Source: ASMP01 sp041484115 (GTDB lineage: Archaea; Nanobdellota; Nanobdellia; Pacearchaeales; GW2011-AR1). From it: a stretch of DNA of 12,511 nucleotides. The stretch spans positions 1 to 12,511 of the forward strand of contig JBGPHA010000012.1 in the NCBI GenBank assembly GCA_041484115.1. Reading direction: 5' to 3'. Under the pieces are notes generated by a model that ran no database searches, had not been told where the DNA came from, and was given only the letters and a program-made list of their open reading frames with translations. Positions 5,705-12,459 of the stretch are shown in pieces (the stretch's first letter is position 1; each line of letters starts with the position of its first letter). A program made the translations under genes and the position numbers.

Positions 5705-7180
5705 CTATCTCGATCTTAGAATTAATAAAACTAAAAGAATTATAATGAGTACAATGGAGAGTAATCCAAAAAGTATAGGTAATATTCCGAGACTATTTTT
5801 ATTTTCCACTTTTGGTTTTTCTTCATTAAGAGCTATTGCCTTCGGAGCAAATTGCTCTAAATATCTCTGGGTTTCAAATGTCTGATCTGGGATTATTCTT
5901 GTTCCACTACTTCCGCTACCACCGCCATTGCCACCACTACCGACAACATTCTTTACAGTTAAAACATAAGACTGAGTAACATTGGCTTTTCCGTCTGAAA
6001 CTCTAACTGTAACATCAAAATTTGTATCAGTATTAACAGAAGGAGCTGTTCCTGAAACTAATCCTGTTTGGCTATTTATTGAAAGCCAATTTGGAGCTTG
6101 TGTTAAGGAATAAACTAAAGTATCACTGTCTGCATCTGTTGCTGTAACTTGATAAATATAATTCTTTTTTTCATCAACCTTTGTAACAGGATTTGATGTT
6201 ATAACTGGGGGATTATTTGTAACTACAGGGTTTACAGCTATTGATACTGTTGCTGTATTGCTATTTGCAATTCCGTCATTTGCTTTGAATGTGAAGCTGT
6301 CTGCTCCAACAAAATTAGTATTTGGTTTGTATGTTACCTGGCCCGTTGAAGGATTAAAGTTTGACAAAGTTCCATATAAGGGATTTCCTACAATTGAAAA
6401 TGTCAAAGCATTTCCATCAGAATCTGTTGCAATTAATATTATACTGACTGATGTATCTTTATTTATTGTAATGCTCTGATTTTTTGCGACAGGAGGATTG
6501 TTTGGAGATATTGGAACATCTTTTACTATAAGAATATAAGTTTGCGCTACAACTCCCCCTTTCCCATCTGAAACCTGAACTGCAATATTAAATTCTGTAT
6601 CAGCATTAACAGAAGGAGCTGTTCCTGAAACTAATCCTGTTTGGCTATTTATTGAAAGCCAATTTGGAGCTTGTGTTAAGGAATAAAATAAAGTATCACT
6701 GTCTGCATCTGTTGCTGTAACTTGATAAATATAATTCTTTTTTTCATCAACTTTTGTAACAGGATTTGAAGTTATTACAGGGAGATGATTTGTTGGAGGT
6801 TGATTTATAACCAAAGTCAATGTATGGCTATCTGAACTTGGAAAACTATCACTTCCACTTAAAATGACATTGAAGTTCCCAGTTGTTTTGTAAATTGCCT
6901 GTGTTAAAGAGTATGTGTTATTATATCCATAGCTTCCTATAACTTTGTTATTCTCGAAGGAGTAGACTAAATGATTCGTAGAATCGTAAAGTTTTACATT
7001 TATCGTCATCGGAAAACTCATACTGAAAAAGTCGGCATTGAAATCAATGCTTTCTCCAGCGTTTATATGTGCATTTTGGCTTCCATCTTTCCAGTCACCA
7101 TAAATAACAACCGCACTGATATTATTAAGAAAGAAAATTAAAAATACACTAGAAATTAAAAACAAAAATTTATATTTCAT
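5705..7180 (-). CDS. Membrane-anchored surface protein with Ig-like (He_PIG) and cadherin-like repeats, 491 aa
   Basis: The protein has a signal peptide (about 1-23, ending NNISA), a beta-rich first domain (about 24-125) and a He_PIG-type Ig domain (about 133-220: PVITSNPV, TDADSDTL, NWLSINSQTGLVSGTAP). A cadherin-like domain of the VCBS/Cadherin_5 type follows (about 230-318), then a second He_PIG domain (about 323-412). A Gly/Ser linker (about 416-430) leads to a C-terminal membrane helix (about 464-488) with a basic end. It should be displayed outside the cell and tethered at its C-terminus. Such domains usually mediate adhesion or carbohydrate binding. The two He_PIG domains share a nearly identical 58-residue core. 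Its ATG overlaps the upstream TGA (ATGA), so it is probably translated from the same transcript as the barrel-like gene. Confidence 0.88.
   Translation of the reverse strand: MKYKFLFLISSVFLIFFLNNISAVVIYGDWKDGSQNAHINAGESIDFNADFFSMSFPMTINVKLYDSTNHLVYSFENNKVIGSYGYNNTYSLTQAIYKTTGNFNVILSGSDSFPSSDSHTLTLVINQPPTNHLPVITSNPVTKVDEKKNYIYQVTATDADSDTLFYSLTQAPNWLSINSQTGLVSGTAPSVNADTEFNIAVQVSDGKGGVVAQTYILIVKDVPISPNNPPVAKNQSITINKDTSVSIILIATDSDGNALTFSIVGNPLYGTLSNFNPSTGQVTYKPNTNFVGADSFTFKANDGIANSNTATVSIAVNPVVTNNPPVITSNPVTKVDEKKNYIYQVTATDADSDTLVYSLTQAPNWLSINSQTGLVSGTAPSVNTDTNFDVTVRVSDGKANVTQSYVLTVKNVVGSGGNGGGSGSSGTRIIPDQTFETQRYLEQFAPKAIALNEEKPKVENKNSLGILPILFGLLSIVLIIILLVLLILRSR
6023..6196. repeat. Intragenic direct repeat, copy A (C-terminal Ig domain)
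   Basis: This 174-bp unit matches 6596-6769 with three mismatches and no gaps. The offset of 573 bp equals 191 codons, so both copies are read in the same frame. They encode residues about 329-386 of the surface protein. Confidence 0.95.
6596..6769. repeat. Intragenic direct repeat, copy B (N-terminal Ig domain)
   Basis: Partner of 6023-6196. It encodes residues about 138-195. Similarity drops sharply outside the unit, where the two Ig domains are clearly diverged. Confidence 0.95.
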
Positions 7181-8346
7181 TTTTTATTTAGTCTGAATCT
7201 TCCACCAAGTCCACCCCAAGCACCTTTTCTGCTATCATAACCACCAAAAACTCTCAAACCAAGCATGCTATTAAGAGGTATTTCTGCTCCTCCAAAAATT
7301 CTATATGAATGTTTGTTATCTGATCGTGAATTTGTATTTGTTTCTAGCGTGTCTCCTGATGCAGAAATTATGCTTTCCTTAACTCTTGTCGTGTAATTTC
7401 CAGAATTAACTCCAGCACCAAGGAAAAGAGACTCTAAAGGATGAAGTTCAACAGTAATACCAAGAGATCTGAAATCTCTTTCTTCTTTTATTCCTGTTCC
7501 AATTCTTCCCACTGATAATGGAACAGTAACTGAGTCAACTGTCCTATCTCCTGCTTGTGAATAATTAACTGAAAATCCAACAGGCCCATACCCAATTCCA
7601 ATTCCTGCACCAATAACTTTATTTTCTCCGGCAAAACCATCAAGAGTCAATCTCGCTGAAGATTTTTTTCTTTCGTGTCTTTCTGACTCTCTTGGAGTGT
7701 ACAGGGGCCTTTGTGTAACTCTTGGAATAGTATCAGTTCTCAAAGTATCTACCCTTCCTCTCACAGGTTCTGGTTCTCTTCTTGCAGGAGGAACAGAAGA
7801 AATAGGTTTTGCCCTAATATTAACAAGAATAGGAACACTTTCTGAAACATATCCTTGCCCAGCAGAACTTTTTGCAATTATAATATAAGTATTTGGTTTT
7901 ATCTCAGTAATTTCTTGCGAATTAATAGACCCATCTGCAACAGCCTCTCTTAATGCTTTTAATGAAGTGCTGTCTGTTTCAGACATTGTTCTCAAAAGTC
8001 TCTGAACATAATCTATGGATGCTCTTTTTTCTGGAGTTTGAGTCCCTTCTCTTAAATAAGATAAAGTGTTCTCAAGCCCTTTTCTTGTGTTAACAGCATC
8101 ATAAGAAATATCTCCTCTTTGAGCATAAAGTCCTAACCATTTTCCAATATTGACTGTAGAATCAGGCAAATCATAAACAAAATCTTTCAGAAGAACACCT
8201 TCCCCTGAAGCAGAATACTCTGGGTTTCTTGAATAAATCTTATTTTTCTGAACTTGAGTTTGCTGTGCATAGGCTTCTGATCCAAAAGCTAATGACCCTG
8301 CCAATAAAGAAGCTCCTAAAATCCCTAATTTGTTTTTTTTACCCAT
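7177..8346 (-). CDS. Secreted protein with C-terminal outer-membrane beta-barrel-like domain, 389 aa
   Basis: A bacterial-looking signal peptide (MGKKNKLGIL start; Ala/Gly/Leu-rich core; AYA at 25-27 followed by QQ) suggests cleavage after residue 27. Residues 28-178 are mixed helix/strand and unrecognised. Residues 180-228 form a Pro/Arg/Thr-rich linker (VRGRVDTLRTDTIPRV). Residues 231-389 look like an 8-10 strand barrel: short stretches alternating hydrophobic and polar residues, rich in Gly and Tyr/Phe, separated by turns (GAGIGIGYGPVGFSVNYS, SLGITVELHPLESLFLGAGV, YRIFGGAEIP, LGLRVFGGYDSRKGAWGGLG). The end GRFRLNKK lacks the terminal aromatic residue typical of bacterial BAM substrates. 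The gene heads an operon with the Ig-like protein and has a normal leaderless TATA promoter. A compact beta-sandwich is the main alternative. Confidence 0.6.
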   Translation of the reverse strand: MGKKNKLGILGASLLAGSLAFGSEAYAQQTQVQKNKIYSRNPEYSASGEGVLLKDFVYDLPDSTVNIGKWLGLYAQRGDISYDAVNTRKGLENTLSYLREGTQTPEKRASIDYVQRLLRTMSETDSTSLKALREAVADGSINSQEITEIKPNTYIIIAKSSAGQGYVSESVPILVNIRAKPISSVPPARREPEPVRGRVDTLRTDTIPRVTQRPLYTPRESERHERKKSSARLTLDGFAGENKVIGAGIGIGYGPVGFSVNYSQAGDRTVDSVTVPLSVGRIGTGIKEERDFRSLGITVELHPLESLFLGAGVNSGNYTTRVKESIISASGDTLETNTNSRSDNKHSYRIFGGAEIPLNSMLGLRVFGGYDSRKGAWGGLGGRFRLNKK

Positions 8347-8367
8347 TCTGCATTCAGAAAAAAGGTG

Positions 8368-8375
8368 TTTATAAA
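8368..8375 (-). promoter_or_regulatory. TATA box of the surface-protein operon
   Basis: On the minus strand this reads TTTATAAA, centred 25.5 bp upstream of the start at 8346. It should drive both 7177-8346 and 5705-7180, since no promoter is visible before the second gene. Confidence 0.7.
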
Positions 8376-8442
8376 TTTTGTGTTTATGTAACTATTATTA
8401 AATTAATACAATTTTGATATAAAATTAGTCATGCTATTGTAG

Positions 8443-9294
8443 TTATAAAGTTGCATAAGCAACAGATCCAACTATTACTATTGCTGCTATAAAATTCTGC
8501 CAGCTTATTTTTTCCTTTAATACGAAGTAAGCTAGGGCATATATAAAAATTGGACCGAGCATAAGTAAGAGTGTCGTGAAAATGACTCCTACTTTTAAAT
8601 AACCATAATATACTATAATCCTATAGATCACCCATATAAAGCCAGTGACAAAAATTTGCCATCTCACCTTTCTATCCAATTTTTTAAAATCAGTTCTGAA
8701 AATTAAAAGACTGAGGAGAAATATTGATAAGCTTCTCAAAAAATAAAAAGTTACTGGCGAATAGAAGTCAAGTATCAACCTGGAAATTACTAATTCAAGA
8801 GCAAAAAAGAAACTTCCAATAATGGCCGCAACAAAATACTGATTGAATTTTAGATGATGTCTTTTTATATGTGAAAAAATTAATGCCAGTGACGCAATCA
8901 AAACGGGAATTATTATTTTAAGATTCCTTTCATAAAGATTTTTTGTAAAAAAACTGAAAACAATTGCAAGGAGAATTATAAATAATGGCTCGAGAACGAG
9001 GGCCTGCTCAAGATTTCCTACTTTCTCCCCTTTCATAGAATAAAAAATGAAAAAATTCGCTATCATTGAAAAGAGAATAACCAGAGAAAAAATGAGAATA
9101 TTTCTTGGTTCAAGAGCTCCTGAATCCAACTTCCAGAAAAAGTATAATAGTGGAAGCAAAGAGACAACTATTGCCAAAAATGAGGCTGTTTGATAGAGAT
9201 TTATGCTTACTTTCTTTTTTATGAGAACAATTCTTTCTAGAATAGTTCCACCAGCAAGGGCAATTGCTCCTAATATTGGCAAATAATAGACCAT
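8443..9294 (-). CDS. EamA/DMT-superfamily membrane transporter, 283 aa
   Basis: The protein is almost entirely hydrophobic, with about ten membrane helices arranged as two similar halves of five (about 1-140 and 152-283) and short basic loops (KKK, KRHH, KKLDRKVR). This is the layout of EamA-type drug/metabolite transporters, which move amino acids, nucleotide sugars or other small metabolites. Family-like features include an N-terminal helix with a GAIALAGG-type glycine pattern, LEPLFIILLAIVF near the end of the first half, and LGPIFIYALAYFVLKEKISWQNFIAAIVIVGSV at the end of the second. The substrate cannot be deduced. It is divergent from the TrxR-like gene, and its start has a TATA box at the standard spacing. 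Confidence 0.85.
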   Translation of the reverse strand: MVYYLPILGAIALAGGTILERIVLIKKKVSINLYQTASFLAIVVSLLPLLYFFWKLDSGALEPRNILIFSLVILFSMIANFFIFYSMKGEKVGNLEQALVLEPLFIILLAIVFSFFTKNLYERNLKIIIPVLIASLALIFSHIKRHHLKFNQYFVAAIIGSFFFALELVISRLILDFYSPVTFYFLRSLSIFLLSLLIFRTDFKKLDRKVRWQIFVTGFIWVIYRIIVYYGYLKVGVIFTTLLLMLGPIFIYALAYFVLKEKISWQNFIAAIVIVGSVAYATL

Positions 9295-9315
9295 TTTTAG
9301 ATAAAGAGAGGCCCA

Positions 9316-9323
9316 TTTAAAAA
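9316..9323 (-). promoter_or_regulatory. TATA box of the EamA gene
   Basis: On the minus strand this reads TTTTTAAA, centred 25.5 bp upstream of ATG 9294. It shares a 78-bp divergent region with the promoter of the TrxR-like gene. Confidence 0.6.
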
Positions 9324-9338
9324 TTTTAATAGGTTAGA

Positions 9339-9350
9339 TTTATATAATAA
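9339..9350 (+). promoter_or_regulatory. TATA region of the TrxR-like gene
   Basis: TTTATATAATAA lies 23-34 bp before ATG 9373. The best 8-mer (TATATAAT) is centred 28.5 bp away, so the transcript would be leaderless or have a leader of two or three bases. Confidence 0.55.
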
Positions 9351-9372
9351 AAACCCTCTAATTATAAATAAA

Positions 9373-10320
9373 ATGAAAAACAAAACTTACGATTTCGTTG
9401 TTTTAGGTGCAGGTGGAACAGGATTGGCAGCAGCAATGTATGCTGCAAGACTCGGATTAAATACCCTTGTTCTTGGACACACTCATGGTACAGAACGTTC
9501 TGTTGGAGGTGTCATAACTACGACACATATTGTAGAAAATTATCCTGGATTCACAAGAATTTCTGGTCCTGACTTGGCGAAAAAAATTGAAGAACATACA
9601 AAATCTTATGATCTAGTAAAAGTTAAAGAAGAAAGAGTTGAAGAAATAAGAAAACTAAAAAATATTTTTCATATTAAAACCAATAAATCATATTATAAAA
9701 CAAAGACAGTTCTTTTTGCTACAGGAACAAAATGGAGAAAGCTGGATGTCCCTGGTTCTAAAGAATTTGAAAATAAGGGGGTAAGTTATTGTGCCTTATG
9801 CGATGCTACTTTATTTAGGAATAAGGTTGTTGCAGTTATTGGCGGTTCTGACGGTTCGGCAAAAGATGCCCTTCTTCTTGCAGATTATGCGAAAAAGGTT
9901 TACATAATTAATCGAGGAAAAGAAATCCATCCAGAACCGATAAACATGAACCGGATTAAAACAAAAAAGAAAATAGAGATAATTAACAATACAAATGTTA
10001 AAAGAATAAATGGAGATAAATTTGTAGAAAGTCTTTCCTTTGATGAATCACACAATGGAAAAAAAGAGCTAAAGGTTGATGGTATTTTTGTTGCTATAGG
10101 ACATGTGCCGCTTTCAGATCTGGCAAAATCTATGAGGGTCAATCTAAACAAGAAAGGAGAAATAAAAATTAATTATATGACCGCTGAAACAAATATTCCT
10201 GGAGTTTTCGCAGCAGGAGATGTTACAGACAGACCATTCAAACAGCTAATTACAGGAGTTGCAGATGGTTGTACTGCAGCATACACTGCATATGAACATA
10301 TAAACAAAAATAAATTATGA
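9373..10320 (+). CDS. trxB: Thioredoxin reductase-like flavoprotein, 315 aa
   Basis: The length and order of motifs match low-molecular-weight thioredoxin reductases. They are an FAD-binding GAGGTG (12-17), the GGVITTTHIVENYPGF segment, an ATGTKWRKLDVPG motif, the redox pair C140-A-L-C143 followed by Asp, a second nucleotide-binding loop GGSDGSA (157-163), and the C-terminal FAD motif AGDV (282-285). The enzyme would pass electrons to thioredoxin-like proteins in the cytoplasm. The HRRxxxR motif that reads the NADPH phosphate is replaced by N180-R-G-K-E, so NADPH is unlikely to be the normal donor. Some archaeal relatives, such as those of Thermoplasma and methanogens, do not use NADPH. No thioredoxin gene lies in the window. 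Confidence 0.9.
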   Translation: MKNKTYDFVVLGAGGTGLAAAMYAARLGLNTLVLGHTHGTERSVGGVITTTHIVENYPGFTRISGPDLAKKIEEHTKSYDLVKVKEERVEEIRKLKNIFHIKTNKSYYKTKTVLFATGTKWRKLDVPGSKEFENKGVSYCALCDATLFRNKVVAVIGGSDGSAKDALLLADYAKKVYIINRGKEIHPEPINMNRIKTKKKIEIINNTNVKRINGDKFVESLSFDESHNGKKELKVDGIFVAIGHVPLSDLAKSMRVNLNKKGEIKINYMTAETNIPGVFAAGDVTDRPFKQLITGVADGCTAAYTAYEHINKNKL

Positions 10321-10325
10321 TTAGT

Positions 10326-10333
10326 TTTATAAA
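10326..10333 (+). promoter_or_regulatory. TATA box of dph2
   Basis: TTTATAAA is centred 25.5 bp before ATG 10355 and begins six bases after the trxB stop, so dph2 has its own leaderless promoter. Confidence 0.7.
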
Positions 10334-10354
10334 CCTTCAGCCCTGTTTCTAAAA

Positions 10355-11341
10355 ATGACCCTTAACTTCGAAAAAGAAAAACTTATTTCTGAACTAAAGG
10401 CAAGAAAACCGAAGAAAGTCCTTGTTCAGCTTGCAGAAGGAATTAAGCAAAATGCACCTGAAATTTCTCAATGGATAGAATCTCTTGGAATTGAATGCAT
10501 TTTTTCCGGAGAGACATGCTGGGGAGCTTGTTCTGTAGCTGTTCAGGAAGCGCAGGCATTAGGAGTTGACTTGCTTGTACACTTTGGGCATGCCCAGTTC
10601 ATAGAAGTTGATTTCCCTATATTATATATGGAAGTCCAGGATATTTTAGATTTGAATCCATTGCTAAACAAATCTCTTGATTCCTTGAAAGATTACAATA
10701 AAATAGGATTATCTTATTCTATACAGCATAGGCATGATATAGAAAATATTAAAAAATTTTATGAGGCACATGGAAAACAAGTCACACTTTCAAAAAAAGC
10801 AGGAACAAATGCCTATGAAGGACATATAACTGGTTGTGAATATCGCGGCCTAAAAGCGATACAGGAGGAAGTTGACTGTTTTGTAATCATAGGAAATCAA
10901 TTCCATTCAATGGGAGCTGTTCTTGCAGTAAAGAAACCAGTAATCCTTATTGATGTTTATAATGATGATGTTAGAAGCATGGCTGGCCTGAGAGATAAAA
11001 TTTTGAAACAGAGAATTTTTTCAATTGAAAAGCTCAAGGAAGCTGAAAATGTAGGAATAATTGTTGAAATAAAACCAGGACAGAAATTTGGAAATCCTGT
11101 TAAACTCCTAGAAAAATTAAAACAACATGGAAAAACAGCAATAGTAATTACAATGTCTGAATTAACTCCAGACAAGCTGATGAACTTTTACAATATAGAC
11201 GCCTTTGTTGAATTGGCATGTCCGAGAATTGCACTCGATGATTTTTACAAATATGAGAAACCTATTCTAACAATGCGCGAGGCCCTAGTGGCTATCGGAG
11301 AAAAATCCTGGGAGGAAATCCTCGAGCAAGGCATTGTTTGA
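10355..11341 (+). CDS. dph2: 2-(3-amino-3-carboxypropyl)histidine synthase (diphthamide synthesis)
   Basis: Dph2 carries out the first step of diphthamide formation on elongation factor 2. Its [4Fe-4S] cluster cleaves S-adenosylmethionine to transfer an aminocarboxypropyl group to a histidine. The 328-residue protein has the three cluster cysteines in the family positions: C59 (ETCWGACSVA), C161 (ITGCEYRG) and C289 (ELACPRIALDD). Other family signatures are LVQLAEGIK near the N-terminus, VHFGHAQF and the CPRIALDDF block. An additional cysteine, C55, lies four residues before C59. The archaeal enzyme acts as a homodimer. Later pathway genes (dph5, dph6) are not in this window. Its presence implies that EF-2 is modified in this organism. 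Confidence 0.96.
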   Translation: MTLNFEKEKLISELKARKPKKVLVQLAEGIKQNAPEISQWIESLGIECIFSGETCWGACSVAVQEAQALGVDLLVHFGHAQFIEVDFPILYMEVQDILDLNPLLNKSLDSLKDYNKIGLSYSIQHRHDIENIKKFYEAHGKQVTLSKKAGTNAYEGHITGCEYRGLKAIQEEVDCFVIIGNQFHSMGAVLAVKKPVILIDVYNDDVRSMAGLRDKILKQRIFSIEKLKEAENVGIIVEIKPGQKFGNPVKLLEKLKQHGKTAIVITMSELTPDKLMNFYNIDAFVELACPRIALDDFYKYEKPILTMREALVAIGEKSWEEILEQGIV

Positions 11342-11389
11342 AAGAAAAATTAATCGGAACACCACAAGATTTATAAAATACTTTCTAGG

Positions 11390-11397
11390 TTATAATA
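11390..11397 (+). promoter_or_regulatory. TATA box of the DsbA-like gene
   Basis: TTATAATA is centred 25.5 bp before ATG 11419, which favours that start. A second, better-consensus box, TTTATAAA at 11370-11377, lies 33.5 bp before the in-frame ATG 11407 and would give a leader of about eight bases. Both may be used. Confidence 0.5.
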
Positions 11398-11418
11398 AAG
11401 TAAAAAATGGTTGAGGCT

Positions 11419-12165
11419 ATGGCTGAAAAAACAGAAAGCGGAACAATTACATTAAAGAAAAATGATTTGTGGAGATATTCAACATTTCTTTTGCTACTTG
11501 TAGTTCTTGTAGGAGCTTTCTTTGTTTTTAGAGGTAGTAGTGGAGCAGCAAATGTAACAAATACCGGATCTAATCAGCAGCAAGGTGTTGTTGATCTTAG
11601 TGTTTTCTCAAGTAATCCTGATTTATACCCTTCTCTTGGACCTTCAGATGCAAAAAATGTTGTTATTGAATTTTCTGACTTTCAGTGTCCTTTTTGTGCA
11701 ATGGCTTCAGGACTTCCATCATGGGTTTCACAAGCTCAAGCTCAATATGGAGACTTAATAAATTCTGCAAAAAATGTTGAAGCACTTGCTAGCCAAGGAA
11801 AATTAAGATTCATCTATGTTCCTATGAGTTTCCTTGGAGCAGAATCAGGTTATGCAGCAGAAGCAGGATACTGTGCAAATGAACAAGGAAAATTCTGGGA
11901 AATGCATGATGCTATCTTTACAGCTCAGACTCAAGGAGAAAATACCGGTAAATACAACAAGGACAAACTTGAAGTACTTGCACAGACAATTTCAGGATTA
12001 GATCAAAGTAAGTTCAAGACTTGCTTGGAAAGTGGAAAATATACATCAGCTGTTCAGACAGCAGCAGGTCAAGCAAGCACTGCAGCAAGTGCAACACCAA
12101 CATTCTATGTTAACGGAAAGCAGGTTTCAGCTTCTTGGAATGCTATTCAGTCTGCACTTCAATAA
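11419..12165 (+). CDS. Membrane-anchored DsbA-like thiol oxidoreductase, 248 aa
   Basis: A short cytoplasmic tail (MAEKTESGTITLKKNDLWRY) is followed by one membrane helix (about 20-37), a polar linker rich in Asn/Gln/Ser, and a thioredoxin-fold domain of the DsbA/Thioredoxin_4 type outside the cell. The active site is C90-P-F-C93 in EFSDFQCPFCAMAS, and the conserved cis-proline is P227 (ATPTFYVNG). Other family landmarks are AEAGYCANEQGKFWEMHDAIF and a cysteine in FKTCLESGKY. Such proteins form or shuffle disulfides in exported proteins. ATG 11407, four codons upstream, is in frame; 11419 is chosen because of TATA spacing. A T5 tract follows the stop. No DsbB- or VKOR-like partner lies nearby. 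Confidence 0.93.
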   Translation: MAEKTESGTITLKKNDLWRYSTFLLLLVVLVGAFFVFRGSSGAANVTNTGSNQQQGVVDLSVFSSNPDLYPSLGPSDAKNVVIEFSDFQCPFCAMASGLPSWVSQAQAQYGDLINSAKNVEALASQGKLRFIYVPMSFLGAESGYAAEAGYCANEQGKFWEMHDAIFTAQTQGENTGKYNKDKLEVLAQTISGLDQSKFKTCLESGKYTSAVQTAAGQASTAASATPTFYVNGKQVSASWNAIQSALQ

Positions 12166-12170
12166 TTTTT
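12166..12170 (+). terminator. T5 tract after the DsbA-like gene
   Basis: TTTTT directly follows the TAA. Archaeal RNA polymerase often terminates at such tracts. The inverted repeat at 12181-12219 lies just downstream. Confidence 0.3.
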
Positions 12171-12180
12171 CTAGATACTG

Positions 12181-12219
12181 AAGGCTTTCAATAAAAATAT
12201 TTAAATATGATAAAGCCTT
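12181..12219. promoter_or_regulatory. Inverted repeat bracketing a TATA box (operator-like)
   Basis: AAGGCTTT (12181-12188) and AAAGCCTT (12212-12219) are perfect 8-bp inverted copies. Between them lies ATATTTAAATAT (12197-12208), itself a palindrome and the likely TATA box (TTTAAATA 12200-12207). The half-site centres are 31 bp apart, close to three helical turns, so both face the same side. This fits an operator for a dimeric or tetrameric repressor; a hairpin ending the DsbA transcript is the alternative. Confidence 0.45.
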
Positions 12220-12237
12220 ATTAGATAATAGATCAAA

Positions 12238-12456
12238 ATGAAAAACGAGACATTGGTTTGGGTGGTTATTGCTTTAGCTGCATTATTCTTTGTACTTAGT
12301 GGATTTGGATATGGAGGATATGGTGGGATGATGGGTATGATGTACGGAAATTTTGGTAGCGGAATGATGCTCTTTAGCTGGCTTTATGGAGTTTTAATTT
12401 TAGTTGCTCTGGTTCTTTTCATAGTCTGGCTTGTAAAACAAATTCAGAAAAAATAA
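12238..12456 (+). CDS. Small Gly/Met-rich two-helix membrane protein, 72 aa
   Basis: Two hydrophobic helices (about 6-22 and 45-67) flank a loop (about 22-44) that is almost wholly Gly, Tyr and Met (GYGGYGGMMGMMYGNFGSGMM). The C-terminus is basic (KQIQKK). Short proteins with this general look are found in bacteria and archaea, sometimes with a C-terminal SHOCT motif, which is absent here. Met-rich loops can bind Cu(I), but no histidine or cysteine supports metal binding, so that idea is tentative. It follows the extracytoplasmic DsbA-like gene and has its own TATA box within an inverted repeat. The box lies 34.5 bp upstream, implying a leader of about nine bases, unlike the leaderless neighbours. 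Confidence 0.7.
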   Translation: MKNETLVWVVIALAALFFVLSGFGYGGYGGMMGMMYGNFGSGMMLFSWLYGVLILVALVLFIVWLVKQIQKK

Positions 12457-12459
12457 TTT

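Noticed and set aside
6258..6479. 73-codon plus-strand frame inside the Ig-like gene
   Set aside because: Antisense to a clear cadherin-like domain; no promoter and no protein-like motif.
11407..11418. Start of the DsbA-like protein at ATG 11407
   Set aside because: The TATA box nearest the standard spacing points to ATG 11419, though a second box at 11370-11377 keeps 11407 possible.
9373..12456. One redox operon from trxB to the small membrane protein
   Set aside because: dph2, the DsbA-like gene and the small gene each have their own TATA box, and dph2 is unrelated to redox chemistry.
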